From contig CAZOVG010000006.1 in the NCBI GenBank assembly GCA_964583335.1, positions 1 through 64,000 of the forward strand: DNA of 64,000 bases, written 5' to 3'. Below are positions 15,464 through 23,893 of the stretch, piece by piece (position 1 is the stretch's first letter; the number at the start of each line of letters is the position of its first letter). The translations under genes and the position numbers were made by a program. The notes beneath the pieces are model-generated. The model had not been told where the DNA came from. It searched no databases and saw only the letters and a list, made by a program, of their open reading frames with translations. This DNA is from JAGNKE01 sp964583335 (GTDB lineage Bacteria > Pseudomonadota > Alphaproteobacteria > Micavibrionales > Micavibrionaceae).

Positions 15464-16819
15464 ATGAAAACAAGACCATTCATTCTGGCGGGTTTGCTGG
15501 CGGCGGTCTCACTGCCGCCAGCTTTGCCTGCCTATGCCCAGGAAGAAAAACAAACCCAACCTGTGGCCGAAGCATCCACTGTGCAGCCAATCGCAAAGAC
15601 GGCGGGATTTACGCTCGATCATGCGATTAAAAGAGCCTTGGAAAAATCACCCACGCTGGGGGCGTCGTCCGCGCGCGTAAACGTCGCAAGTGCCAATCGT
15701 TCGGCGGCAGGTGCTTTGCCCAATCCATCGCTCTCCGTTGAAGCAGAGAATATTTACGGGGATGGCGCATATGATGGCTTGGATAGCGCCGAGCTAACTT
15801 ATGGTGTCTCACAGCTCGTCGAAATGCCAGGCAAACGCAGTGGCCGCACACGCATCGCTGACGCCGAGAAAGATAGCGCCCATTTTGCCAGCGACGGTGT
15901 GATGCTCGATCTTATCCGCGATGTCACAATCGCTTTTGCTGAAGTCGCAGCCGCCCAGCAGGAAGTTTCCATTCTAGAAGAGGAACTGGGCCTTGCAACC
16001 GAAGTGCGCGACAGCGTAGCTGCCAAGGTACAGGCGGGTAAAGAACCACCCATACAAAAAAATAAAGCCGAGATCGAGTTGTCCTCCAGTAAAATCGCGC
16101 GTGATCGCGCTTACCGAAACTTAACCGCGAAGAAGCAGGCGTTGGTTTCCTTGATGGGCGGCGATGCTGGCGATCTGACCGTCGACATCAATAGTCTTCC
16201 AGAACCAAAACAACCTGAACCTGTTGAAAAATACCGTGACCGCCTGGCGAATACACCAGACGTGATGAGCTTGCGCGCCAGTATCGACCGTGCCAAGGCT
16301 GGATTGTCGCTTGAAAAAGCCAACGCAGTTCCAGATCCGACCATAAACGTTGGCGTGAGGGATTTCAGGGAGAATAACTCACAAGCCTTTATGGTAGGGC
16401 TTTCCATCCCGATTCCAGTTTTTAATATGAACCGCGCAGGTATCGATCGTGCCAGCCATGATTTAACGGCAGCCTCTCTCGATGAGCAAAGCGTTCGCCT
16501 TGGCCTTGAGGCTGCGTTGACCGAACTGTACGGCAACTACGCCAATGCCTACGGCGAAGCCATTGCTTTAAAAACGTCCGTTTTGCCAGGTGCCGAAGAA
16601 GCGTTTCGTTTTGCGCGAGGCGGCTATGACGCGGGGAAATTCAATTACCTCGAAGTCTTGGATGCCCAGCGGACATTGTTCGAGGCACGTAAACAACTCA
16701 ACGAAGTCTCACTGGATTATCACCGTCAACGCGCGACGCTCGAAAGGATCGCCGCGACGCACGACGAAATTAAAGCCCATACGCATGAGGAAAAGACAAA
16801 TGAACAAAACAAAAATTAG
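15464..16819 (+). CDS. outer-membrane factor of the first heavy-metal RND system (CzcC-like)
   Basis: 451 residues from the ATG at 15464, with a signal peptide ending AYAQ. The TolC-family repeat pattern is clear: FTLDHAIKRALEKSPTLG, GALPNPSLSVEAEN, LVEMPGKRSGRTRIADAE, then FRFARGGYDAGKFNYLEVLDAQRTLFEAR, whose pattern is diagnostic of the second repeat. It forms the outer-membrane channel that receives metal from the adaptor and pump encoded next. The tail is His/Glu-rich and overlaps the adaptor gene by 20 bases. A longer in-frame start at 15380 would run into the DUF305 gene and lacks a signal peptide. Confidence 0.88.
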   Translation: MKTRPFILAGLLAAVSLPPALPAYAQEEKQTQPVAEASTVQPIAKTAGFTLDHAIKRALEKSPTLGASSARVNVASANRSAAGALPNPSLSVEAENIYGDGAYDGLDSAELTYGVSQLVEMPGKRSGRTRIADAEKDSAHFASDGVMLDLIRDVTIAFAEVAAAQQEVSILEEELGLATEVRDSVAAKVQAGKEPPIQKNKAEIELSSSKIARDRAYRNLTAKKQALVSLMGGDAGDLTVDINSLPEPKQPEPVEKYRDRLANTPDVMSLRASIDRAKAGLSLEKANAVPDPTINVGVRDFRENNSQAFMVGLSIPIPVFNMNRAGIDRASHDLTAASLDEQSVRLGLEAALTELYGNYANAYGEAIALKTSVLPGAEEAFRFARGGYDAGKFNYLEVLDAQRTLFEARKQLNEVSLDYHRQRATLERIAATHDEIKAHTHEEKTNEQNKN

Positions 16820-18071
16820 AAATCTGCTTTTGGCGGGTGTTGCCGTACTTGCACTTTCGGGTGGGTTTTCCGCATGGAATTATACTGTCTCTACGAGCAT
16901 GGCCGCAGAAGGGCACGGCGATGCGCACGGCCATGAAGAGGGTGAAGAAAAACACGACGAAGGCAAAGCAGAGCAACACGGCCACGGTCATGAGGACGAG
17001 CATGGCCATAACGGTGGTAAGGAAGAAGGCGAACATGCCGAAGGCGTTATTCCTTTAAGCGCCGAGCAAGTCGCGGCGGCTGGTATTAAAGTTGCTGCCG
17101 TTGGGCCAGGCCAATTGGCGCGCGAAGTTTCTGTTCCTGGAAAGATTGTCGCCGCCGCAGACCGTATGGCGCAGATTGTTCCCAAAGTAGGAGGCACGGT
17201 GACAGAAGCAAAAAAAAATCTGGGCGATACCGTTGAAAAGGGAGAGATACTGGCCCTGATTGAAAGCCGCGAAATGGCTGAAGCCGTTGCCGATTACCTG
17301 GCGGCCAAGCGCGCCGAAGAACTTGCCCGCACGACCTTCAACCGTGAAAAAAGATTGTGGGACAAAAAGATCACGGCGGAACAGGATTACCTGACTGCCA
17401 AAAACGCCCATCAAGAAGCAAAAATCAAGCTTGATCTGGCCAAGCAAAAGTTGCAAGCGCTGGGTCAAGATGGCGAAGTTTCCAGCAACGGCAATTCGCG
17501 CTTTCATGAACTGCGCGCGCCCTTGCCAGGTCGCGTGATCGCCCGTGAACTCACGCTGGGCGAATACGTTGATACCACGCATTCGGCCTTTACCGTTGCG
17601 GATTTAAGCGTGGTGTGGGTTGAAACCGCTATTGCGCCTGGCGATTTGCCTTTTGTGAAGGAAGGCCTTACCGCGAATGTCGCGGGTAGCGGCGGCAAGG
17701 CCGACGGTAAGCTGATTTTCGTCAGTCCCGCAATCGATCCTGAAACCCGCGCTGCCAAAGCGATTATCGAGCTTGATAACGCGGAAGGTAAATGGAGGCC
17801 AGGCGAATTCGCCAACGCCACGATTGCGACATCTGCGCAGGATACCGACCTAATCCTGCCAAAAGAGGCGCTTCAATCAATAGGCGGAAAGCCTACGGTT
17901 TTCGTGCGAACGGCGCAAGGCTTTGAAAAGCGCGACGTAACCACAGGCCGCGAGGACAGCCGCCATGTGGAGGTACTCTCCGGCGTGAGCTTTGGGGAAC
18001 CTGTCGCCGTTTCCAATACCTTCACGCTCAAGGCGGAATTGGGCAAAGCCGAAGCGGAACATGAACACTAA
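16800..18071 (+). CDS. periplasmic adaptor of the first heavy-metal RND system (CzcB-like)
   Basis: 423 residues. The ATG at 16800 (ribosome binding site GAGGAAAAG) gives a signal-anchor sequence (LLLAGVAVLALSGGFSAW). Residues 36-80 are a metal-binding-like stretch of repeated His, Glu and Asp (EGHGDAHGHEEGEEKHDEG and more). Then the adaptor core: VPGKIVAAADRMAQIVPKVG (lipoyl half), an alpha hairpin (YLAAKRAEELARTTFNREKRLWD ... LDLAKQKLQALG), LRAPLPGRVIARELTLGEYVD (second lipoyl half), and beta-barrel and membrane-proximal domains (WRPGEFANATIAT, ILPKEALQSIGGKPTVFV). It links the inner-membrane pump with the outer channel and may hand over metal. Confidence 0.88.
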   Translation: MNKTKIRNLLLAGVAVLALSGGFSAWNYTVSTSMAAEGHGDAHGHEEGEEKHDEGKAEQHGHGHEDEHGHNGGKEEGEHAEGVIPLSAEQVAAAGIKVAAVGPGQLAREVSVPGKIVAAADRMAQIVPKVGGTVTEAKKNLGDTVEKGEILALIESREMAEAVADYLAAKRAEELARTTFNREKRLWDKKITAEQDYLTAKNAHQEAKIKLDLAKQKLQALGQDGEVSSNGNSRFHELRAPLPGRVIARELTLGEYVDTTHSAFTVADLSVVWVETAIAPGDLPFVKEGLTANVAGSGGKADGKLIFVSPAIDPETRAAKAIIELDNAEGKWRPGEFANATIATSAQDTDLILPKEALQSIGGKPTVFVRTAQGFEKRDVTTGREDSRHVEVLSGVSFGEPVAVSNTFTLKAELGKAEAEHEH

Positions 18072-18084
18072 GAAAGTATAGACA

Positions 18085-21000
18085 ATGATTGAAAAAATAC
18101 TCGGCTTTTCCATTAAGCAAAGATTGCTGATCGTCATGATGACGGCGATCTTCGCTGCCTATGGAATGTATTCTCTGACCAAGCTGCCCATCGATGCCGT
18201 CCCCGACATCACGAATAATCAGGTGGCGATCAACGTTGAGGTGCCTTCGCTTTCGCCGTATGAAATCGAAAAGCAGGTTACATATCCGATTGAAACCGCG
18301 ATGGCGGGCATACCTGGCCTCTCCTATACACGATCAATTTCGCGTAACGGTTTTGCGCAAGTGACCGTGATTTTCGAGGATAAGGTCGATATTTATTTCG
18401 CCCGCGCGCAAGTAAATGAGCGTCTTACGGAAGCCAAGGAATCCCTGCCCGAAGGTGCGGAGCCACGCATGGGGGCGATCTCCACGGGTCTTGGCGAGAT
18501 TTATATGTGGACGGTCGAATACGAAAATCCAGAGGCGGACTTTACCACGCCGGAGGGCCGTGTTCTGAAGTCATCCTTCGAAAAAGCCATGTATCTTCGC
18601 ACGGTGCAGGACTGGATTATCAGACCGCAGCTTAAAACGGTTAAAGGTGTGGCCGAAGTCGATGCCATCGGCGGATACGCTCAGCAATACCATGTACAGC
18701 CTGATCCACAAAAACTGGCGGCTTTAGGGCTGACCTTCTCAGACGTCATCGAAGCCTTGGAGCGCAACAACGCCAGCACAGGCGCGGGATTTTTAGAGCA
18801 AAAAGGTGAATCATATGTCGTTCGCGCCGATGGGCGCTTGGAAACGATTGACCAAATCGCCAATGTCGTCCTCAAGACACGCGGCGGTGTGCCAATCTAC
18901 GTGAAAGACGTTGCAATCGTCGAGCTTGGCAAAGAGCTCCGTACGGGCAGCGCCAGTGAAAACGGTCATGAAGTCGTCGTTGGAACGGCGATGATGCTGA
19001 AAGGCGAAAACAGCCGGATCGTTTCAAACGCCGTGGATTTAAAGCTGGCCGAGATCAATAAATCCCTGCCGGAAGGCATCAAAGCCAAGACGGTTCTGAA
19101 CCGTACAAAGTTGGTCAATGCGACGATCCATACGGTGCAGAAAAACCTTGGCGAAGGCGCGTTGCTGGTCGTTGTAATTCTGTTCCTGTTGCTGGGAAAT
19201 ATCCGCGCCGCCTTGATTACCGCTCTCGTCATCCCGATTACCATGATGCTGACCGCCACGGGCATGTTAAAAGCAGGTATCAGCGCAAACCTTATGAGCA
19301 TGGGCGCGCTGGACTTTGGCTTGATCGTGGATGGCGCCGTGATTATCACAGAAAACTGTCTGCGTCGCTTGGCCGAACGCCAGCATCATGAAGGCCGATT
19401 ACTGAACTTGCAGGAACGTATGCAGGAAGTGATTGAAGCCAGCAGGCAAATGATCCAGCCAGCCGTGTTCGGTCAGGCAATTATCATCACGGTGTATCTG
19501 CCACTTCTGACCTTCTCCGGTGTTGAAGGCAAGATGTTCGAACCCATGGCCATGACGGTGATTATAGCCTTGATTGCTGCCTTTATTCTTTCCATTACCT
19601 TCGTCCCCGCCATGATCGCTATGTGCATCACGGGCAAAGTCGAGGAAAAAGAAAGCCGGATCATGCGGAAGGCAAAGTCAGGTTACGCGCCGATGCTGAA
19701 TTGGTCTTTGAATAAGCCAAAAGTCGTTGTAATGGCCGCCGTTCTTTTCTTTATCTTCTCCCTATCCGTGGGAAGCCGTCTGGGGCAGGAATTCATCCCA
19801 TCCTTGGATGAAAAGGACATCGCCATGCACGCCATGCGCATCCCTAGCACGGGGATTTCGGAATCGACGGCGATGCAGTTGCAGGTCGAAAAAGCCGTCA
19901 GCGCCTTGCCGGAAGTGGCATTTGTTTATTCGAAGACAGGTACTGCGGAGATGGCTGCTGACCCTATGCCGCCCAACGTCTCCGATACGTTCATTATTCT
20001 TAAACCCCACGATGAATGGCCTGATCAATCTATGACCAAGTCGGATTTCATCGAGAAACTGGCAAAGGCCGTAGGACAGGTTCCTGGAAATAATTACGAA
20101 TATACCCAGCCGATCCAAATGCGTTTTAACGAGCTTATTTCCGGTGTGCGTAGTGACGTGGCGGTTAAGGTCTATGGCGATGAATTTGAAACCATGACCG
20201 AAACCGCGAATAAGATCGCAAGCGTGCTGCGAAGTGTCGACGGGGCTGCAGATGTGAAGGTCGAGCAAACTACGGGTTTGCCCATGCTCGATATTGATCT
20301 CAACAAGGATGCGATCGCCCGCTACGGCCTGAATGTCGGTGACATTCTCGATCTGGTGTCGGCAGCGGTCGGAGGGAAAGAGGCTGGGCTTGTATTCGAG
20401 GGCGATAGACGTTTCCCGATTGTCGTACGCCTGCCCGAAGCCGTGCGTCAGGATATTCCGGCTCTTGAAAACCTGCCCGTGCCCGTGCCGCACGAGGATG
20501 GCGAAAGCGGTGCGTTCGTGCCTTTGAAAGAAGTAGCGACGTTCCGTCTCTCCGAGGGGCCAAATCAGATCAGCCGCGAGAATGGCAAACGGCGCGTTGT
20601 GGTGCAAGCCAACGTCCGCGAACGCGATATCGGCTCTTTCGTCTTGGAGGCTCAACAGAAACTGGATCAACAGGCAAAACTACCGCCTGGTTTATGGCTC
20701 GATTGGGGTGGCCAGTTTGAAAATCTGGTCGCAGCACAAAACCGATTGATGATCGTTGTTCCCGCCTGTTTCTTCCTGATCTTTATGATGTTGTTCACGG
20801 CGCTAGGATCGACAAAGCAGGCATTGCTGGTGTTTAGCGGTGTCCCATTGGCGATTTCCGGCGGCATCCTGACGCTGTTCTTGCGTGATATGCCATTCTC
20901 GATCCCTGCAGCGGTCGGATTTATCGCGCTTTCCGGCATCGCCGTGCTGAATGGTCTCGTGATGATCACCTACATCAACGACCTTGTAAAAAAGGGCATG

Positions 21001-21252
21001 CAAACGCGTGAAGCCATCGTTGAGGGCGCGTTAACACGCCTGCGTCCCGTCCTTATGACCGCACTCGTGGCCTCGCTCGGCTTCGTGCCGATGGCTTTGG
21101 CGACAGGTACGGGAGCCGAAGTCCAAAAGCCACTGGCCACCGTTGTCATCGGCGGACTAATTACAGCGACGTTGCTGACGCTGATCGTTTTACCCGCGCT
21201 TTATAAAATGTTCTCAAAACCCCAAAAGGAGGAAATCTATGAAACCGTTTAA
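18085..21252 (+). CDS. heavy-metal RND permease, CzcA type
   Basis: 1055 residues, the usual length. Twelve membrane helices with two large periplasmic loops; N-terminus IEKILGFSIKQRLLIVM. In TM4 the proton-relay motif reads LDFGLIVDGAVIITEN, with Asp410, Asp416 and Glu423. These have the same spacing as Asp402, Asp408 and Glu415 of CzcA and place the pump with the divalent-cation (Zn, Co, Cd, Ni) HME-RND group rather than the copper/silver CusA group. It drives metal out of the periplasm or cytoplasm using the proton gradient. It completes a CBA operon with the two preceding genes and overlaps the next gene by 14 bases. Confidence 0.9.
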   Translation: MIEKILGFSIKQRLLIVMMTAIFAAYGMYSLTKLPIDAVPDITNNQVAINVEVPSLSPYEIEKQVTYPIETAMAGIPGLSYTRSISRNGFAQVTVIFEDKVDIYFARAQVNERLTEAKESLPEGAEPRMGAISTGLGEIYMWTVEYENPEADFTTPEGRVLKSSFEKAMYLRTVQDWIIRPQLKTVKGVAEVDAIGGYAQQYHVQPDPQKLAALGLTFSDVIEALERNNASTGAGFLEQKGESYVVRADGRLETIDQIANVVLKTRGGVPIYVKDVAIVELGKELRTGSASENGHEVVVGTAMMLKGENSRIVSNAVDLKLAEINKSLPEGIKAKTVLNRTKLVNATIHTVQKNLGEGALLVVVILFLLLGNIRAALITALVIPITMMLTATGMLKAGISANLMSMGALDFGLIVDGAVIITENCLRRLAERQHHEGRLLNLQERMQEVIEASRQMIQPAVFGQAIIITVYLPLLTFSGVEGKMFEPMAMTVIIALIAAFILSITFVPAMIAMCITGKVEEKESRIMRKAKSGYAPMLNWSLNKPKVVVMAAVLFFIFSLSVGSRLGQEFIPSLDEKDIAMHAMRIPSTGISESTAMQLQVEKAVSALPEVAFVYSKTGTAEMAADPMPPNVSDTFIILKPHDEWPDQSMTKSDFIEKLAKAVGQVPGNNYEYTQPIQMRFNELISGVRSDVAVKVYGDEFETMTETANKIASVLRSVDGAADVKVEQTTGLPMLDIDLNKDAIARYGLNVGDILDLVSAAVGGKEAGLVFEGDRRFPIVVRLPEAVRQDIPALENLPVPVPHEDGESGAFVPLKEVATFRLSEGPNQISRENGKRRVVVQANVRERDIGSFVLEAQQKLDQQAKLPPGLWLDWGGQFENLVAAQNRLMIVVPACFFLIFMMLFTALGSTKQALLVFSGVPLAISGGILTLFLRDMPFSIPAAVGFIALSGIAVLNGLVMITYINDLVKKGMQTREAIVEGALTRLRPVLMTALVASLGFVPMALATGTGAEVQKPLATVVIGGLITATLLTLIVLPALYKMFSKPQKEEIYETV

Positions 21253-21748
21253 AACTTTACTACTTGCTGGCATCGCCTTTGTGGCTTTGTCTGCGCCGGC
21301 ATATGCTGCAGGTGGCCACGGTCATGGCACAGAAGATCATGTCGCCGAAACATCGGAAGTACACAGCGATGGCCACGGCCATGATGAAAAACCGCATTTT
21401 GCGGTTACAAAGCCGGCGACGGTGGACGCGGCCTGGGCGATGATCGATGAAACCATTGCTTCGGCTCAGCAGGCGTTAAAGGACAACAACGCCGATATCC
21501 TGCACGAGGCTGGAGAAAAACTGGCTACCGCCGTTGCAGCTTTGCACGATCATCCGCAGGCCGTTAAAGAAGGCAATAGCGAAAAGCTCACCCAGGCCCT
21601 CGATCAACTGACCAAGACCGTTGATCGTTTCCATCATGCCGCCGAGGCTAAAAACACAGCAGGCGCGGCGGAAGCCCTCGATCTTTTGGAAAGCCAAAAA
21701 GAATTAGTGAAATCGCTTTATCCGACAGTAGAACAAGTCGAGCCATGA
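21239..21748 (+). CDS. His-rich periplasmic four-helix-like protein after RND system 1
   Basis: 169 residues with an excellent AAAAGGAGGAAA ribosome binding site. The signal peptide ends SAPAYAAGG. Residues 25-60 are rich in His, Gly and Asp (GGHGHGTEDH, HSDGHGHDEKPHF), then comes a helical repeat domain (AAWAMIDETIASAQQALKDN, LATAVAALHDHPQ, KLTQALDQLTKTVDRFHHAAEA). It overlaps the permease gene and so is co-produced with the pump. The gene at 29289, after the second RND permease, encodes a protein with the same plan. It may hold metal in the periplasm for the pump; this is inference. Confidence 0.7.
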   Translation: MKPFKTLLLAGIAFVALSAPAYAAGGHGHGTEDHVAETSEVHSDGHGHDEKPHFAVTKPATVDAAWAMIDETIASAQQALKDNNADILHEAGEKLATAVAALHDHPQAVKEGNSEKLTQALDQLTKTVDRFHHAAEAKNTAGAAEALDLLESQKELVKSLYPTVEQVEP

Positions 21749-21772
21749 TCTAGCTTCGTTGAAAGGTAAAAG

Positions 21773-22417
21773 ATGGGCGCACACTGCGGACACGATGTAG
21801 GCTTCGACGGTTCCGATCCGAATTTCAGGAGGGCTTTGCTTTTTGTCATCGGAATCAACTTTCTGATGTTCGGAGTTGAAATGATGGCGGGCCATATATC
21901 TGGATCACAAGCCCTGATGGCCGATGCTTTAGACTTTTTTGCGGACGGGATCACTTACACGATCAGTTTGATCGTGATTGGTAAAGCCTTGCGTGTCCGC
22001 TCCATCGCCGCGCTGGCAAAAGGGATAAGTCTTTTGCTTATGGGACTATGGGTTATGGGTAGCACTATCCATGATGTCTTCTTTATCGAAACGCCAAAAG
22101 CTGAGATCATGGGCGTTATCGGGTTTGTGGCTTTGCTGGCAAATGTGGCGAGCGTCTTGATTTTGATGCGCTGGCGAGATGGCGATGCGAATGTGCGTTC
22201 TGTCTGGCTTTGCTCCCGAAATGATGCCATCGGCAACGTGGCCGTTATGCTGGCCGCGCTCGGCGTTTTTGGAACAGGAACGGGCTGGCCTGATCTCTTG
22301 GTTGCTGGAATTATGGCGATTTTGTTTTTGAGTAGCGCAATTAAAATCATAAAACAGGGAAAACGTGAACTAGCCTCGCCACTAGCAATTAGTTGTAAAA
22401 ATCTTTCTTCGGTTTAA
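21773..22417 (+). CDS. cation diffusion facilitator-like transporter
   Basis: 214 residues with a GAAAGGT ribosome binding site. Six hydrophobic segments; N-terminus GAHCGHDVGFDGSDPNFRRAL as in small CDF-like proteins. TM2 has ALMADALDFFADGITY, where the usual His-x3-Asp pair appears as Asp-x3-Asp-type, and TM5 has SRNDAIGNVAVMLAALGVF. It lacks the large cytoplasmic C-terminal domain of ZitB/CzcD-type CDFs. It probably moves a divalent metal out of the cytoplasm to the periplasm, where the RND pumps take over. It lies last in the first RND gene block, ending at the first base of the sigma-factor promoter. Confidence 0.78.
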   Translation: MGAHCGHDVGFDGSDPNFRRALLFVIGINFLMFGVEMMAGHISGSQALMADALDFFADGITYTISLIVIGKALRVRSIAALAKGISLLLMGLWVMGSTIHDVFFIETPKAEIMGVIGFVALLANVASVLILMRWRDGDANVRSVWLCSRNDAIGNVAVMLAALGVFGTGTGWPDLLVAGIMAILFLSSAIKIIKQGKRELASPLAISCKNLSSV

Positions 22418-22443
22418 GGGATAATCGCTTTCCTAACGTATTA
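22417..22443 (+). promoter_or_regulatory. ECF sigma promoter, copy A (before the anti-sigma gene)
   Basis: AGGGAT (22417-22422), 14 bp, CGTATTA (22437-22443). The same two boxes with the same spacing are found at 23832-23858 and 31440-31466. The 7 bases CGCTTTC in the spacer are shared with the copy at 31440. It reads into the three-gene Y-X-H regulator block, giving autoregulation. Confidence 0.75.
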
Positions 22444-22471
22444 CAGGTATAGTTGGAAAGAGGTGACCATC

Positions 22472-22810
22472 ATGTCGAGCGATAAACTTGATAAAGTAAT
22501 CAAAGGGTTGGTTGAAGCACAGCCTCGGTTTGACCGTCTTCAGACGATGGAAAGCCGTGTATGGCAATCCATCAACAGACGGCGGGCGGACATGCCGCGC
22601 AATGTCATCGAAGGCTGGCTGGCCAGTCTTTTCGTGCCTGAATATCGCCTGGCGTCTCTTTCTTTTGCCCTGATGGTTGGTGTTTTTGCCGCCACTTTGA
22701 GCGTTTCCAATCCGCAGACCGCCAATGCGGCACAAGCACTGAACCTCCACGTCTTTTCTTCAAATTATGGTATAACGTCTACAGTTATTCTTGCCAAGAA
22801 CGGGGGTTAA
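22472..22810 (+). CDS. CnrY-like membrane anti-sigma factor
   Basis: 112 residues from the ATG at 22472, which has GAAAGAGGTG at ideal distance; an in-frame GTG at 22463 lies inside that site. The layout is that of small metal anti-sigma factors: a cytosolic helical part (SDKLDKVIKGLVEAQPRFDRL, RVWQSINRRRADMPRNVIEGW), one membrane helix (ASLSFALMVGVFAATLSV, about 66-83) and a short periplasmic tail. Sequence similarity to CnrY itself is not obvious; the call rests on topology and position directly before the sensor and sigma genes, in the order Y-X-H. It would hold the ECF sigma factor at the membrane until the sensor binds metal. Confidence 0.7.
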   Translation: MSSDKLDKVIKGLVEAQPRFDRLQTMESRVWQSINRRRADMPRNVIEGWLASLFVPEYRLASLSFALMVGVFAATLSVSNPQTANAAQALNLHVFSSNYGITSTVILAKNGG

Positions 22811-22815
22811 ACCTG

Positions 22816-23256
22816 ATGCGCTCCTATCAAAAAGAAATCATCTATTTTATCGTCATCGCGCTTGTCGGTTTTGGCGCTTTTTATGCTTGCGGAAATTTAT
22901 TTAAGACTTCCCATCATAGTCATCAAATCGACGCCCACGTCTGGCTGCATGAGCAAATTGGTATTTCGGCAGAGCAAGATCAAAAACTCTCCGAAATCGA
23001 AAAGAACTTTGCTGAAAAACAGAAAGTGTTGCGGGAAAAAATCCATGTCGGCAATCTGGAGCTTGCCGCCGCAATGCTCGAAGACAAGGCGTTTTCCGAG
23101 CGTGTCGCCGCCGCAGTTGAGCGCATCCACCATGCGCAAGGTGAGCTGCAAAAGCTGACGATTGAGCATATTTTCGACATGCAGACCGTATTAACGCCGC
23201 AACAGGCGGAAAAGCTCAATAAGTTAGCCGCAGATGCCCTTGTTCAGAACCCATAG
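22816..23256 (+). CDS. CnrX-like periplasmic metal sensor
   Basis: 146 residues: one N-terminal membrane helix (about 8-27) and a periplasmic helical hairpin. The five metal ligands known from Cupriavidus CnrX (His42, His46, Glu63, His119, Met123) are all matched here at His41, His45, Glu62, His118 and Met122, one position lower throughout: AHVWLHEQIG, LSEIEKNF, TIEHIFDMQT. It would sense Ni or Co in the periplasm and signal through the anti-sigma protein. The sequence also shows LTPQQAEKLNKL, typical of the metal-resistance/CpxP-like fold. It overlaps the sigma gene by 23 bases. Confidence 0.82.
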   Translation: MRSYQKEIIYFIVIALVGFGAFYACGNLFKTSHHSHQIDAHVWLHEQIGISAEQDQKLSEIEKNFAEKQKVLREKIHVGNLELAAAMLEDKAFSERVAAAVERIHHAQGELQKLTIEHIFDMQTVLTPQQAEKLNKLAADALVQNP

Positions 23257-23839
23257 GATCGGAAAAGAGAATACAGCCGATGAGGATCATGCGCTCGTCA
23301 AACGATTGCGCTCTGGGGATGATTTTGCGCTGAATGAGATCATGCAGCGCTACAAGGAGCGCATTTATCGTCTGGCGTGGCGCTATGTGGGTAACGAAGA
23401 CGCCGCGCTTGATGTGACACAGGAAACTTTTACAAAGCTTTATTTCAACATCGACAAATACGACCCCGCCTATAAATTCAGCACCTGGCTTTTTCAGATC
23501 GCGGTCAATCTGTGCCGCGATCATCTGCGCAAAAATAAGAACCACGCCCGTAACCTATCTCTGGATGCTATGAACGAAAGCGGCCCTGGCGATTGGCAGC
23601 GGAGCGATGAAAATATCGAGGCAGGCTTCCTATCAAGGCAACAACTGGCAATGTTGCGGCGAGAAATCGACTTGCTGCCCGATACCCTAAAGGAAGCCTT
23701 TATCCTGTTTGCGGTCGAGGAGAGAACTCAAGCCGAATGCGCCGAAATCCTTAATGTTTCGGCAAAAACAGTGGAAACCCGCGTGTATCGGGCGCGGAAG
23801 ATTTTATCCGAGAAATTACAGCTTTCCTTTGAGGGATAG
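23234..23839 (+). CDS. ECF sigma factor, CnrH-like
   Basis: 201 residues, overlapping the sensor gene. Region 2 is clear: DEDHALVKRLRSGDDFALNEIMQRYKERIYRLAWRYVGN, DVTQETFTKLYF and YKFSTWLFQIAVNLCRDHLRK. Region 4 follows: LRREIDLLPDTLKEAFILFAVEERTQAECAEILNVSAKTVETRVYRARKIL. No anti-sigma domain is fused. With the two genes before it this forms a Y-X-H regulator, directly followed by an RND C-B-A operon, the same order as cnrYXHCBA. The stop codon lies inside the -35 box of the promoter for that operon. It probably recognises AGGGAT-N14-CGTATTA. Confidence 0.9.
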   Translation: MPLFRTHRIGKENTADEDHALVKRLRSGDDFALNEIMQRYKERIYRLAWRYVGNEDAALDVTQETFTKLYFNIDKYDPAYKFSTWLFQIAVNLCRDHLRKNKNHARNLSLDAMNESGPGDWQRSDENIEAGFLSRQQLAMLRREIDLLPDTLKEAFILFAVEERTQAECAEILNVSAKTVETRVYRARKILSEKLQLSFEG

Positions 23840-23858
23840 CCCCGTTTAAGCCGTATTA
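23832..23858 (+). promoter_or_regulatory. ECF sigma promoter, copy B (before the second RND operon)
   Basis: AGGGAT (23832-23837), 14 bp, CGTATTA (23852-23858). The -35 box overlaps the last codons and stop of the sigma gene. Transcription would begin near 23865, which makes 23894, not 23864, the first usable start codon for the outer-membrane factor. Confidence 0.75.
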
Positions 23859-23893
23859 GCTTCATGAGACCAGCAAAAAGGCGGGATTTTTTC